64,000 nt of DNA, taken from positions 6,076,001 through 6,140,000 of the forward strand of contig NZ_JAZIFX010000001.1 in assembly GCF_036634175.1 (NCBI RefSeq), given 5' to 3'. Each line of letters starts with the position of its first letter. Positions within the stretch are counted from its first letter, which is position 1. The position numbers and the translations under genes are program-made. The stretch comes from Streptomyces sp. P9-A2 (GTDB lineage Bacteria; Actinomycetota; Actinomycetes; Streptomycetales; Streptomycetaceae). Positions 45,370 to 52,552 of the stretch are shown here, piece after piece. Under the pieces are notes generated by a model that was not told the origin of the DNA, searched no databases, and saw nothing but the letters and a program-made list of their open reading frames with translations.

Positions 45370-46020
45370 ATGCCCGAACTGGTGTTCTTCTCCGGAACGA
45401 TGGACTGCGGGAAGTCGACGCTGGCCCTCCAGATCGAGCACAACCGTTCGGCGCGCGGCCTGGTGGGCATGATCTTCACCCGCAACGACCGGGCGGGCGA
45501 GGGCAAGCTGTCCTCCCGCCTCGGCCTGGTCACGGACGCGGTGGAGGTGGGGGAGCGCGCGGACCTGTACGCCCACCTCGTCGACCATCTCTCGCGGGGC
45601 CGGCGCGCGGACTACGTGATCGCGGACGAGGCGCAGTTCCTGGGGCCGGAGCAGATCGACCAGCTCGCCCGCGTGGTGGACGACCTGGACCTCGACGTCT
45701 ACGCCTTCGGCATCACCACCGACTTCCGTTCCAAGCTGTTCCCCGGTTCCCAGCGGCTGGTGGAGCTCGCCGACCGGGTGGAGGTGCTCCAGGTCGAGGC
45801 CCTGTGCTGGTGCGGCGCCCGAGCCACCCACAACGCGCGCACGGTCGGCGGGGTCATGGTCGTCGAGGGCGCCCAGGTGGTCGTCGGCGACGTCACCGAC
45901 TCCGCGGACGAGGTCGGCTACGAGGTCCTGTGCCGACGCCATCACCGCCGCCGTATGACAGCCTCGACCGCCCGTGCGGCCGCTCTGTCGCCGGACGTGC
46001 TCCCGGTGTCGTCCGCCTGA
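45370..46020 (+). CDS. tdk: Thymidine kinase
   Basis: 216 residues, type II thymidine kinase that phosphorylates thymidine for nucleotide salvage. P-loop FFSGTMDCGKST (8-19), DEAQFLGPEQ with the catalytic Glu (near 87), the lasso domain AFGITTDFRSKLFPGS, and zinc cysteines in ALCWCGARATHNAR and a final C-RRHHR. The C-terminus is extended by about 20 residues. The 76-nt gap from the previous gene suggests a shared transcript. Confidence 0.95.
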   Translation: MPELVFFSGTMDCGKSTLALQIEHNRSARGLVGMIFTRNDRAGEGKLSSRLGLVTDAVEVGERADLYAHLVDHLSRGRRADYVIADEAQFLGPEQIDQLARVVDDLDLDVYAFGITTDFRSKLFPGSQRLVELADRVEVLQVEALCWCGARATHNARTVGGVMVVEGAQVVVGDVTDSADEVGYEVLCRRHHRRRMTASTARAAALSPDVLPVSSA

Positions 46021-46059
46021 CCGGTGGAGCGGCCCTGACCGGTGGAGCAGAGATGAGGC

Positions 46060-46366
46060 AGCCGGCCCCCGTACGCTGCCCGGCGGTCGAGCACCCGGGC
46101 ATCCCGATGCTCCGGCTCCACCGCCGTTCGACCGTGACCGGCGACCGCCGGCCGAGCCGCTCGTCCGGAGCCGCCGCCGCGGTGCCGGAAGCCGCCACGT
46201 CGGGTACCGGACGCGGGCCGCGGCCCCGTGCTTCCGCGACGGCCCGCACCATCAGCGACGCACCGATCCCGTGGCCCCGGGCCGACGGAGCGACGAACAG
46301 CCGGCCGACGACGGCGATCGCGTCGACGCCCACACCGGCACAAGCGCTCCACAGCCCGGGTGCCAC
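46060..46366 (-). pseudogene. Decayed GNAT acetyltransferase
   Basis: On the minus strand, DAIAVVGRLFVAPSARGHGI followed by GASLMVRAVAEARGRG is a clear GNAT acetyl-CoA loop, then DERLGRRSPVTVERRW continues the usual ending. Upstream, the expected beginning (motifs before AVVGRLF) is out of frame or missing, and there is no start signal. A pseudogene, or a 5'-truncated gene, is the best reading. It lies immediately downstream of the lipoprotein gene. Confidence 0.6.
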
Positions 46367-46487
46367 ACGGCCTCGGTGCTCCCCGAGCCCACCGGCCCCG
46401 GGCGGGCTGTCCCGGGCATGTCCCCCATGGCCGGCGCCCCTCCTGCCGGACCGCGAAGAAGAGGAGGGACGCCGGGGGCTCCACGGT

Positions 46488-47414
46488 TCACTCGACGCCG
46501 GTGGGGGTGGACTGCGGCGTACGCCCGGCCAGGACCTCTTCGAGCCGGGGCGTGCCCTGCCCCACGGCGGCCTCGGTCGTGTCGTGGTCGGCGCCGTCGA
46601 GTCCGCCGTTGGTGACTGTGATCGCGTCCGTGCCGATCCGGACGGCGGCGACGTCCAGGGTGAGGGTCACGGGATCCCCGCTGCTGGTGCCCTTCACCGT
46701 CACGGTCAATCCCTGCCGGGCGTCGCCCTCCTCGGGCAGTGACGTCTCGACGACCTGGACGGTGCGCTTGCCGCCGTCACCGCCGGTGAGGGTGAACTGG
46801 TCGCAGGTCTCGGGCAGCGACTTCAGCCACTTCATCGCATCGTCGAGATCGTCCTTCTGGTAGGCGGCGACCTGGTAGAGCAGTCGGGAGTCGCCCTCCT
46901 CGAAACCGGTGAGCGCCGACGCCCCGGACGGGCGGCCCAGCAGGGTCTCGTCGTAGAGCGAGTCGATCAGCCGTTGGCAGTCGGCGGCTTCGCTCTTCCC
47001 GTTGAGGAACGCGGCCGCGTCGACGTCTCCGATCAGCAGGGAGTCCCGCCAGTCCTGCGGGTTGTCGACCTGGTCCCAGGAGTCCTCGATGTCCGCCTCG
47101 GTGATCAGCGCGTTGCGCGCGCCGGTCTCGGTGAGGTCAGGGGTGGGGGAGGCCGGGGGTGTGGTGGTCGGCGACGTGGTAGTGGTCTGCGTGGCGGGGG
47201 TGGAAGCGGTCTCCGACTCGGCCGCCGAGCCGCCGTCCCCGTCGGAGCAGGCCGCTGTGAGGAGCAGCGTCCCGGTGGTCAGAGCGGTGACCAGGAAACG
47301 GGCCGGAAGGGTTGCCGCGCGCGGTGCGACAGACGGCCGGGTGACCGGGTGCGGCGCACGCGCACGCGCCACGGTCGCGCGGGACGAGTGGACGGCAGGG
47401 CGAGGGGTGGTCAC
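46488..47414 (-). CDS. Secreted lipoprotein, function unknown
   Basis: 308 residues from GTG 47414 (GGAGG upstream). The N-terminus is long and basic, then FLVTALTTGTLLLTAACSDG gives a lipobox LTAAC with the lipid Cys at 56. After a Thr/Pro-rich spacer the mature domain has NALITEADIEDSWDQVDNPQ, AADCQRLIDSLYDETLLGR and TCDQFTLTG. It resembles the soluble domain seen in many streptomycete lipoproteins of unknown role (sensor- or PknH-like). The acetyltransferase relic follows. Confidence 0.85.
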   Translation of the reverse strand: MTTPRPAVHSSRATVARARAPHPVTRPSVAPRAATLPARFLVTALTTGTLLLTAACSDGDGGSAAESETASTPATQTTTTSPTTTPPASPTPDLTETGARNALITEADIEDSWDQVDNPQDWRDSLLIGDVDAAAFLNGKSEAADCQRLIDSLYDETLLGRPSGASALTGFEEGDSRLLYQVAAYQKDDLDDAMKWLKSLPETCDQFTLTGGDGGKRTVQVVETSLPEEGDARQGLTVTVKGTSSGDPVTLTLDVAAVRIGTDAITVTNGGLDGADHDTTEAAVGQGTPRLEEVLAGRTPQSTPTGVE

Positions 47415-47540
47415 GAGTGCCTCCTGAGGACGGGACGGTCGCTCGGCGCGTGTGTGCTCCGGACGGCTTCCCCCGCTCCTCACCGCACCACCGGTTCGCT
47501 CGCGCCACCAGCGCATCGGAGGCATACGGGTGAAGGCCGG

Positions 47541-47741
47541 TCACCGGCCGGCCCCGTCGGTGACCGCCTCCGCGAGCCGTGGCTCCTCCGCGGGGTCCAG
47601 CCTGCCCTCGGCGAGACGGAGGACCTTTTCCTCGTCCAGGCCGAACGTGTCCGGTCCCACACGGTGCCGTGTGGGGTGAGAGGCGTCCGGCAGCCGACGC
47701 GACAGGTGACCGGCGGGCTTGCTGAGCGGCTTGTCGTGCAC
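47541..47741 (-). CDS. Small hypothetical protein (66 residues)
   Basis: GTG 47741 with GGGAGGG upstream at good spacing. Sequence HDKPLSKPAGHLSRRLPDAS then PDTFGLDEEKVLRLAEGRL; hydrophilic, mostly helical. No known domain. The clear ribosome-binding site and normal codon use favour a real gene. It lies divergent from the repeat array and EF-hand gene. Confidence 0.55.
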   Translation of the reverse strand: MHDKPLSKPAGHLSRRLPDASHPTRHRVGPDTFGLDEEKVLRLAEGRLDPAEEPRLAEAVTDGAGR

Positions 47742-47904
47742 GGACCCTCCCGGCGGACCGCTGTGGTGACGTCTTCCCGGCCGTCGGACCCCCTGCCGGG
47801 CAGACGCCGGCGGGCGGCCCCGTCCCACGCGTTCGTCGACGACTGCGCCCCCACAGTGCCGCTTCAGCTGCGCGGGCGCCCGTCCGGTGACCCGGTCGGG
47901 CGAC

Positions 47905-48073
47905 GCCCCGCGTCACGGGCGATGCCCCGCGTCACGGGCGATGCCCCGCGTCACGGGCGATGCCCCGCGTCACGGGCGATGCCCCGCGTCACGGGCGATG
48001 CCCCGCGTCACGGGCGATGCCCCGCGTCACGGGCGATGCCCCGCGTCACGGGCGATGCCCCGCGTCACGGGCG
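47905..48073. repeat. 19-bp tandem repeat array (about 8.9 copies)
   Basis: Eight identical units of GCCCCGCGTCACGGGCGAT start at 47905, 47924, 47943, 47962, 47981, 48000, 48019 and 48038, then a partial unit. They abut with no spacers, so this is a VNTR and not a CRISPR. 19 is not a multiple of 3, so it is unlikely to be coding. Each unit boundary forms the small inverted repeat GGGCGATGCCC. Confidence 0.95.
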
Positions 48074-48375
48074 GCGCCCGCACGGTGGGCGGCGAGAAAG
48101 CGGTCGAGGGGGTGGGGAGCAGGCCGTGCTCGGTGATGTGGGCCGGCGGACCGGAACGACAGGCTGCGGGAGCGCCTCGCGGCGACGGAGGTGTGTGCGG
48201 CCCGCTGCCGGGGACTGTCCGCGATCGTGAACGGAAGGGAGCCTCCTGCCCTCCTGTGGGGCGGAGTCCGGGTGAGGGATCGCCGTACCGAGGGCTCGCA
48301 CGGGCGGATAGTCTGACCTGCGTCATCAGGACTCCCGGGGAGTCCTGCGGAGTACGAGACCAAAGGGACGCACCG

Positions 48376-48588
48376 GTGGCGGAGATCGAGGAAGCACGCA
48401 AGCAGTTCGAGCGGATCGACGCGGACGGGGACGGGTTCATCACCGCTGCCGAGTTCAAGAGCGCCCTGGCCCAGGGCGGCGACTGGAACGTCACCGATTC
48501 GGTGGCGGAGGCCCTCATCAAGTCCCGCGACCTGGACGGCGACAAGCTCCTGTCCTTCGACGAGTTCTGGGCACACCTGAACAAGTGA
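48376..48588 (+). CDS. EF-hand calcium-binding protein (CabB-like)
   Basis: 70 residues from GTG 48376 with AAGGGA upstream. Two EF-hand loops are intact: DADGDGFITAAE (about 15-26) and DLDGDKLLSFDE (about 52-63), both with acidic residues at positions 1, 3, 5 and 12. It is one of the small calmodulin-like proteins known in streptomycetes. Partner and physiological role are unknown. A 19-bp repeat array lies 300 nt upstream. Confidence 0.92.
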   Translation: MAEIEEARKQFERIDADGDGFITAAEFKSALAQGGDWNVTDSVAEALIKSRDLDGDKLLSFDEFWAHLNK

Positions 48589-48770
48589 GCCCCACGCCGG
48601 GGTCCGGTTCCGCGCACCTTCGCGGCGGGCCGGGCCCCCGGCCGGGGACACCGGTGCGCCATCGGCCGGTGAGGAGGGGTCCGAGACCGGCGTCCGCGAG
48701 GGCCTGCGCCCTCGCAGTGCGGTTCTGCCACCGCTTCGACGCGCAGGCCGGGCGGACAGCCGTTCCGCGG

Positions 48771-48799
48771 ACGGGCCGGGCACTCCAAGCCCGGCCCGT
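48771..48799. terminator. Bidirectional hairpin between EF-hand and reductase genes
   Basis: ACGGGCCGGGC (48771-48781), loop ACTCCAA, GCCCGGCCCGT (48789-48799), perfect 11-bp stem between convergent genes. Confidence 0.85.
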
Positions 48800-48807
48800 T
48801 CAGTTCG

Positions 48808-49449
48808 TCACGGCAGGATCGCGATGCTGCTCGACCAGTTCAGGCCGAGCCGCTCCTGTGACGCCATGTGCAGGAACTGGAAGCCCTCCAGCTCGCGTGC
48901 CCGGCGCAACGGCCCCACGTCCAGGGGACGCATCCCCGCCGAGGAGACGAGCTCCGAGACGGCCTGCTTCGCGGCGTCGTCGTCCCCCGCGACGAACACG
49001 TCCAGCGGCCGGCCGGCCACCTCACCGGTGACGAGCGGCCCGGCGAAGGTGGTGTTGAAGGCCTTGACCACCCGGGCCTCCGGCGCGGCGGCGGCGATCT
49101 GCTCGGCGGCCGAGGTGCCGGGTTCCACGACGAGTGAGTCGAAGGTGGAGAAGTCCACCGGGTTGGAGATGTCGACGACGACCTTTCCCGCCAGAGCGCC
49201 GGCCCACGCGGTGGCCACGTCGCGTCCGGCCGGGTAGGGCAGAGCGAGCACCACGATGTCGGAATCGGCCACCGCGCCTTCGTCCGCCGACGCGACATCC
49301 GCCCCGGAGGCCTCCTGGCTCAGCGTCGTGGCCAGGTCGTCCGCCTTGGCCCGGGTACGGTCGTACAGCCGGAGGGAGTGTCCGCCGGCCAGCGTCCGGG
49401 TACCGATGCCCCGGGCCATGTTCCCGGCACCGGCGATGGTGACGATCAT
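48808..49449 (-). CDS. NADPH-dependent F420 reductase-like dinucleotide-binding protein
   Basis: 213 residues from ATG 49449. N-terminal Rossmann fold with GAGNMARGIGTRTLAGGHSL (7-26) and LYDRTRAKADDL. VVLALPYPAGRDVATAWAG, GKVVVDISNPVDFSTFD and KAFNTTFAGPLVTGE match the F420H2:NADP oxidoreductase / proC-like family. The end GFQFLHMASQERLGLNWSSS is typical. It probably transfers hydride between NADPH and F420 or a related cofactor; the exact substrate is uncertain. Confidence 0.85.
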   Translation of the reverse strand: MIVTIAGAGNMARGIGTRTLAGGHSLRLYDRTRAKADDLATTLSQEASGADVASADEGAVADSDIVVLALPYPAGRDVATAWAGALAGKVVVDISNPVDFSTFDSLVVEPGTSAAEQIAAAAPEARVVKAFNTTFAGPLVTGEVAGRPLDVFVAGDDDAAKQAVSELVSSAGMRPLDVGPLRRARELEGFQFLHMASQERLGLNWSSSIAILP

Positions 49450-49769
49450 GCGTTGCTCCGTACGTTGTCGGGTGGCCCGGGGAGGACCGTGCGCGGTTCA
49501 CGCCGCTCGCGTGCCTCTTCACCGTGACACCCCCGGGCCGCCTCTGCCACCGCCCGCAGTGCTTCCGGCTGACGCCGCTGCCGGGAGGGAAGCTCGCTCC
49601 GTCTCCAGCCGTGCGAACTGCTTCTCGCTCAGCCTCGGCTCGGAATCTCCCGGCAGATCCTCTACCGGCACGTCCCACCGGGACGGCGAAGCACGACCTG
49701 ACGGGGCGAGGGTGCCTGCCCGCAAGTGGGGACCCATGGAGTCTGCGTCGTGGACCCGGCGGCCGTCAC
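49450..49769. other. 320-nt intergenic stretch, nothing recognised
   Basis: Between two minus-strand genes. It should hold the promoter of the reductase gene. No repeat or gene seen. Confidence 0.35.
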
Positions 49770-50837
49770 TTACGTGGCGTCGGTCTGGGGGTCGTCGTCC
49801 CAGCCGGCCGCCAGTGCGGCAGGCAGCGGCAGCCCGTACTTCTCGCACAGGAAGCGGGTCTGGCAGTACCGCTGGGTATCGGCGGCCACCCTCCCGAGGA
49901 CCGCGGAATTCATTCCGGCACCGATGAGGACACCCACGAACGGCACGACCTTGGCGACGTTCTTGACCGGCACCCTGGCGCCGGCCGGACCGAGCTGCTT
50001 CATCAACTTCTCGAGGGCGGCGAGGAGACGGTGGTCCTGGCGGAGCTTGTTCGACCACCTCACGCGGTCCTTGACCGCGTTCGCCGCCCGTGCGGTGTCA
50101 CGCAACGGCTTGGCTTTGGCCGCCTGTGCCATGAAGGACTGCTGTACCAGGCGTTGGATGAACATCTGCTCATTGGGGTCTTTGGCGTCGTAGCCGTAGG
50201 AGTACGCGATGCGCGCTGCGATCGACGTGCTCAGAACCTGGATGACGAGGATGTCCGCTGTCATCGCGACGGGGATACCGGCGACGGGGACCATGGCCAG
50301 CATGCCCATGGCGCCTCCTTCGACCGCGCCGGTGGCCCGCCACTTGAGGGTGTTACGGGTCAGTAGCCGGTCGCAGACCTTGAGGTCCTGCTGCCGTAGT
50401 TCGGTGAAACTGTCGAGTTCGATGCCTCGCTTGCGGGCGAGCTTCTCGACGTTCTTCGGGTCGTTGAGCTCCAGGACCGAGTCGTTGACCAGCTCGAGCA
50501 ACGCTGCCGCGCCTGCGAGTGCCGGTCGCATGGCCTTGTCGGCGACCGCGTCGCCCGCGCGACGGACAGGTTCCGCGACCGCCTCCGGCACAGCGTCCTT
50601 GACCCGTCTCGCGGCGTTTCCTGCGGCCTCGCCGGTGCGTCCGAGCGCGGCGCTCGCCCAGTTCGGCAGACCGCGACGGTTGTCGCGACGCTGCCAGTGT
50701 TCATTGAGCGTGTCCCATACCTCCCGCTCGTACACGCTCATCGGAGGTGCACCGTCGGTCGGAGGTGCACCGTCGATCGGGGGCGCATCGTCCATCGGGG
50801 ATGCACCGTCGGCGAGCGGGGCGGCGTAACTGCTCAT
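49770..50837 (-). CDS. EcsC family protein
   Basis: 355 residues from ATG 50837 with GGAG upstream. The N-terminus has ID/TD-GAPP repeats. The EcsC domain starts near SVYEREVWDTLNEHWQRRDN, continues with a helical region, and has two membrane-like hydrophobic stretches (GAMGMLAMVPVAGIPVAMTA and VAKVVPFVGVLIGAGMNSAV). FIQRLVQQSFMAQAA is part of the family block. EcsC proteins are of uncertain biochemical role; in Bacillus ecsC lies with an ABC transporter. Confidence 0.85.
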   Translation of the reverse strand: MSSYAAPLADGASPMDDAPPIDGAPPTDGAPPMSVYEREVWDTLNEHWQRRDNRRGLPNWASAALGRTGEAAGNAARRVKDAVPEAVAEPVRRAGDAVADKAMRPALAGAAALLELVNDSVLELNDPKNVEKLARKRGIELDSFTELRQQDLKVCDRLLTRNTLKWRATGAVEGGAMGMLAMVPVAGIPVAMTADILVIQVLSTSIAARIAYSYGYDAKDPNEQMFIQRLVQQSFMAQAAKAKPLRDTARAANAVKDRVRWSNKLRQDHRLLAALEKLMKQLGPAGARVPVKNVAKVVPFVGVLIGAGMNSAVLGRVAADTQRYCQTRFLCEKYGLPLPAALAAGWDDDPQTDAT

Positions 50838-50968
50838 TGGGGTTCTCCGTTTCGACTGTCATCGCTGGGTTCACGGTGCCTTCCCAGCCGATACGTGGGT
50901 GAAGTACATCTTCCAGTGGTGAGTTCCGGGAAAGGAGTGGAATGCGCTGATTCCGAGCCGGTCGGCTT

Positions 50969-51577
50969 TCAGCCGCCGAGGGTGAACGCGAGTCCTCCCG
51001 CGCGCAGTTCGTCCTCGGTCTGGGTGAGTCCGCCGCGGTGGGAGACCTCGACCGTGTAGAACTTCGAGCCCGGCGCGATGTCGTCGACCGTGAACGGGAA
51101 CTCGCAGCCCAGCTCCGTCTTCTGGCCGAGGCCCAGGCTTCCCATGGCGACGAGGGTTCCGGCGGCGTCGGTGACGTTGACCTGGGTGCCGAAGTCGATG
51201 TCGGAGTAGCCGTCCGTCCCGGAGCACAGTTCCTCGGGGTCCAGACCCGCGCCGATCCCGGTGACGGTGAGGGTCCCGTCAGTGCTGAACGGCCCCTCCA
51301 CCTCCTCGGCCCGCTCGGCGCTCACGGAGGGCGAAGCGGACGCACCGGCTGAGGGCGCGTCGGTCCCGCCGCCACCGGCCAGGGACATCCCTGCCCAGCT
51401 CGCTCCCACCACGGCGGCGCCGAGCCCGGCACCGATCGCGAGGACCGTGCCGCGCGACAGCCGCGACCAGCGGGAGGCGGAGCCAGAAGTGGGGCCCGGC
51501 TCCTCGGCCGTCACCCCGGGCGCCTCGGGAGCCGTGTTCGGGGGAGGGGGGTGAGGCTGCTGCTCCGGGACGGACAT
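50969..51577 (-). CDS. Membrane-anchored protein of unknown function
   Basis: 202 residues from ATG 51577 (AAGGAAG upstream). A Pro-rich cytoplasmic stretch precedes one membrane helix (GTVLAIGAGLGAAVVGASWA). An Ala/Ser-rich spacer leads to an extracellular domain with TLTVTGIGAGLDPEELCSG...NVTDAAGTLVAMG...GCEFPFTVDDIAPGS, two cysteines and a beta-rich pattern. No family was recognised. Co-oriented with the next minus-strand gene, 125 nt away. Confidence 0.8.
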   Translation of the reverse strand: MSVPEQQPHPPPPNTAPEAPGVTAEEPGPTSGSASRWSRLSRGTVLAIGAGLGAAVVGASWAGMSLAGGGGTDAPSAGASASPSVSAERAEEVEGPFSTDGTLTVTGIGAGLDPEELCSGTDGYSDIDFGTQVNVTDAAGTLVAMGSLGLGQKTELGCEFPFTVDDIAPGSKFYTVEVSHRGGLTQTEDELRAGGLAFTLGG

Positions 51578-51620
51578 CGCGGGACTTCCTTTCGGGCGGG
51601 TGGCGGAGGGCAAGCGAGGG

Positions 51621-51651
51621 GCGGGCGGTCCGGTCTCGGCGGACCGCCCGC
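51621..51651 (-). terminator. 12-bp hairpin after the 51703 gene
   Basis: GCGGGCGGTCCG (51621-51632), 7-nt loop, CGGACCGCCCGC (51640-51651). Confidence 0.8.
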
Positions 51652-51702
51652 CCTGGGTCCGCCGCGTCCCCCCACGAGCGCGGCGGCGTGTGCGGCGGCC
51701 GG

Positions 51703-52329
51703 TCAGCCGACCTTGGTCCACTCCTGGCAGCCGTTGGACTCGAAGTACTCGCCCTTGTTGACCGTCACCCGGCCCTGACCCTGGAGGTTGTCGTTGGCGA
51801 TGATCGCGCCGAACTCACCGGAGGCATCCTTGGTACGCGCCCAGTAGCAGTTCTCGATGATGCTGCTCTTGTCGGGCCCCGCGGTCTTGTAGGTGCCGGC
51901 CTGCATGTCCTCGCCGACGAGGTACTGGCCGTCGCCCTCGACCGTGGTGGGCGGTCCGGGCTTCTTGGCGGGCTTCGGCGTGACGGTGACCTTCTCGGTG
52001 ACCGTGGCGGCCGGCTCCGGCTTGCCGCCCTTGGCGGGCGCGGTCTCGGTGACGGTGGCGGCCGGGGCGGGGGCGGCGGAGTCGTTCTTGCCGCCGGACT
52101 CCCCGTCGCCGCCGATGCTGGCGCCGATCACGAGGGCGACGAGCGCGGTCGCGCCGTGGGTGAGCCATGTCTTGCGGCGCGACGGCTTCGGCGCCGTCGG
52201 CATGCCCGCCGGAGGCTGCCCGGCACCGGCCGGCGGAACCGGCATCGGCGGTACGGCGCTCCAGCTCGGCGCGTTCCCGAAGCCGGAGGGCTGAGGGGTG
52301 CTGGGCGGTGTCGAGGGCGGGTGGCTCAT
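51703..52329 (-). CDS. Membrane-anchored protein with C-terminal beta domain
   Basis: 208 residues from ATG 52329 (GGAGG nine bases upstream). A Pro-rich N-terminus precedes one helix (HGATALVALVIGASIGG). A spacer with ATVTETAPAKGGKPEP/ATVTEKVTV repeats leads to the domain GQYLVGEDMQAGTYKTAGPD, NCYWARTKDASGEFGAIIAN and GCQEWTKVG. This small domain is common in streptomycete surface proteins; its role is unknown. It is divergent from the restriction operon across the palindrome at 52411. Confidence 0.85.
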   Translation of the reverse strand: MSHPPSTPPSTPQPSGFGNAPSWSAVPPMPVPPAGAGQPPAGMPTAPKPSRRKTWLTHGATALVALVIGASIGGDGESGGKNDSAAPAPAATVTETAPAKGGKPEPAATVTEKVTVTPKPAKKPGPPTTVEGDGQYLVGEDMQAGTYKTAGPDKSSIIENCYWARTKDASGEFGAIIANDNLQGQGRVTVNKGEYFESNGCQEWTKVG

Positions 52330-52410
52330 CGCGGTGATCCTCCGGTTCGGCGTCATGGCGCTTGGTGGTCACAAGGTGCCCGCCGTTCCGGTGATGCGCT
52401 GAGGAGATCA

Positions 52411-52430
52411 CTGATAACCCGTATTATCAG
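52411..52430. promoter_or_regulatory. Palindromic operator A upstream of the restriction operon
   Basis: CTGATAA-CCCGTA-TTATCAG is an exact inverted repeat. It contains TGATAACC-N4-TTATC, the same 17-bp pattern with the same spacing as at 62736-62752. It lies 122 nt before the ATG at 52553. The regulator is unknown. Confidence 0.7.
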
Positions 52431-52552
52431 GTGGGTTTCCTTCCGTGAACCGACCTCGCTGTAGATTACTGACGCCTGCCCCACTGAAGAGGGGTGGCCC
52501 GCGAGGCGAGGAAGCCGGCCTCGGTGACCCAGGGGAGAGGGGGACGCGTCCG

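Noticed and set aside
47905..48073. CRISPR array
   Set aside because: The 19-bp units are directly adjacent with no spacers, and no cas genes are seen.
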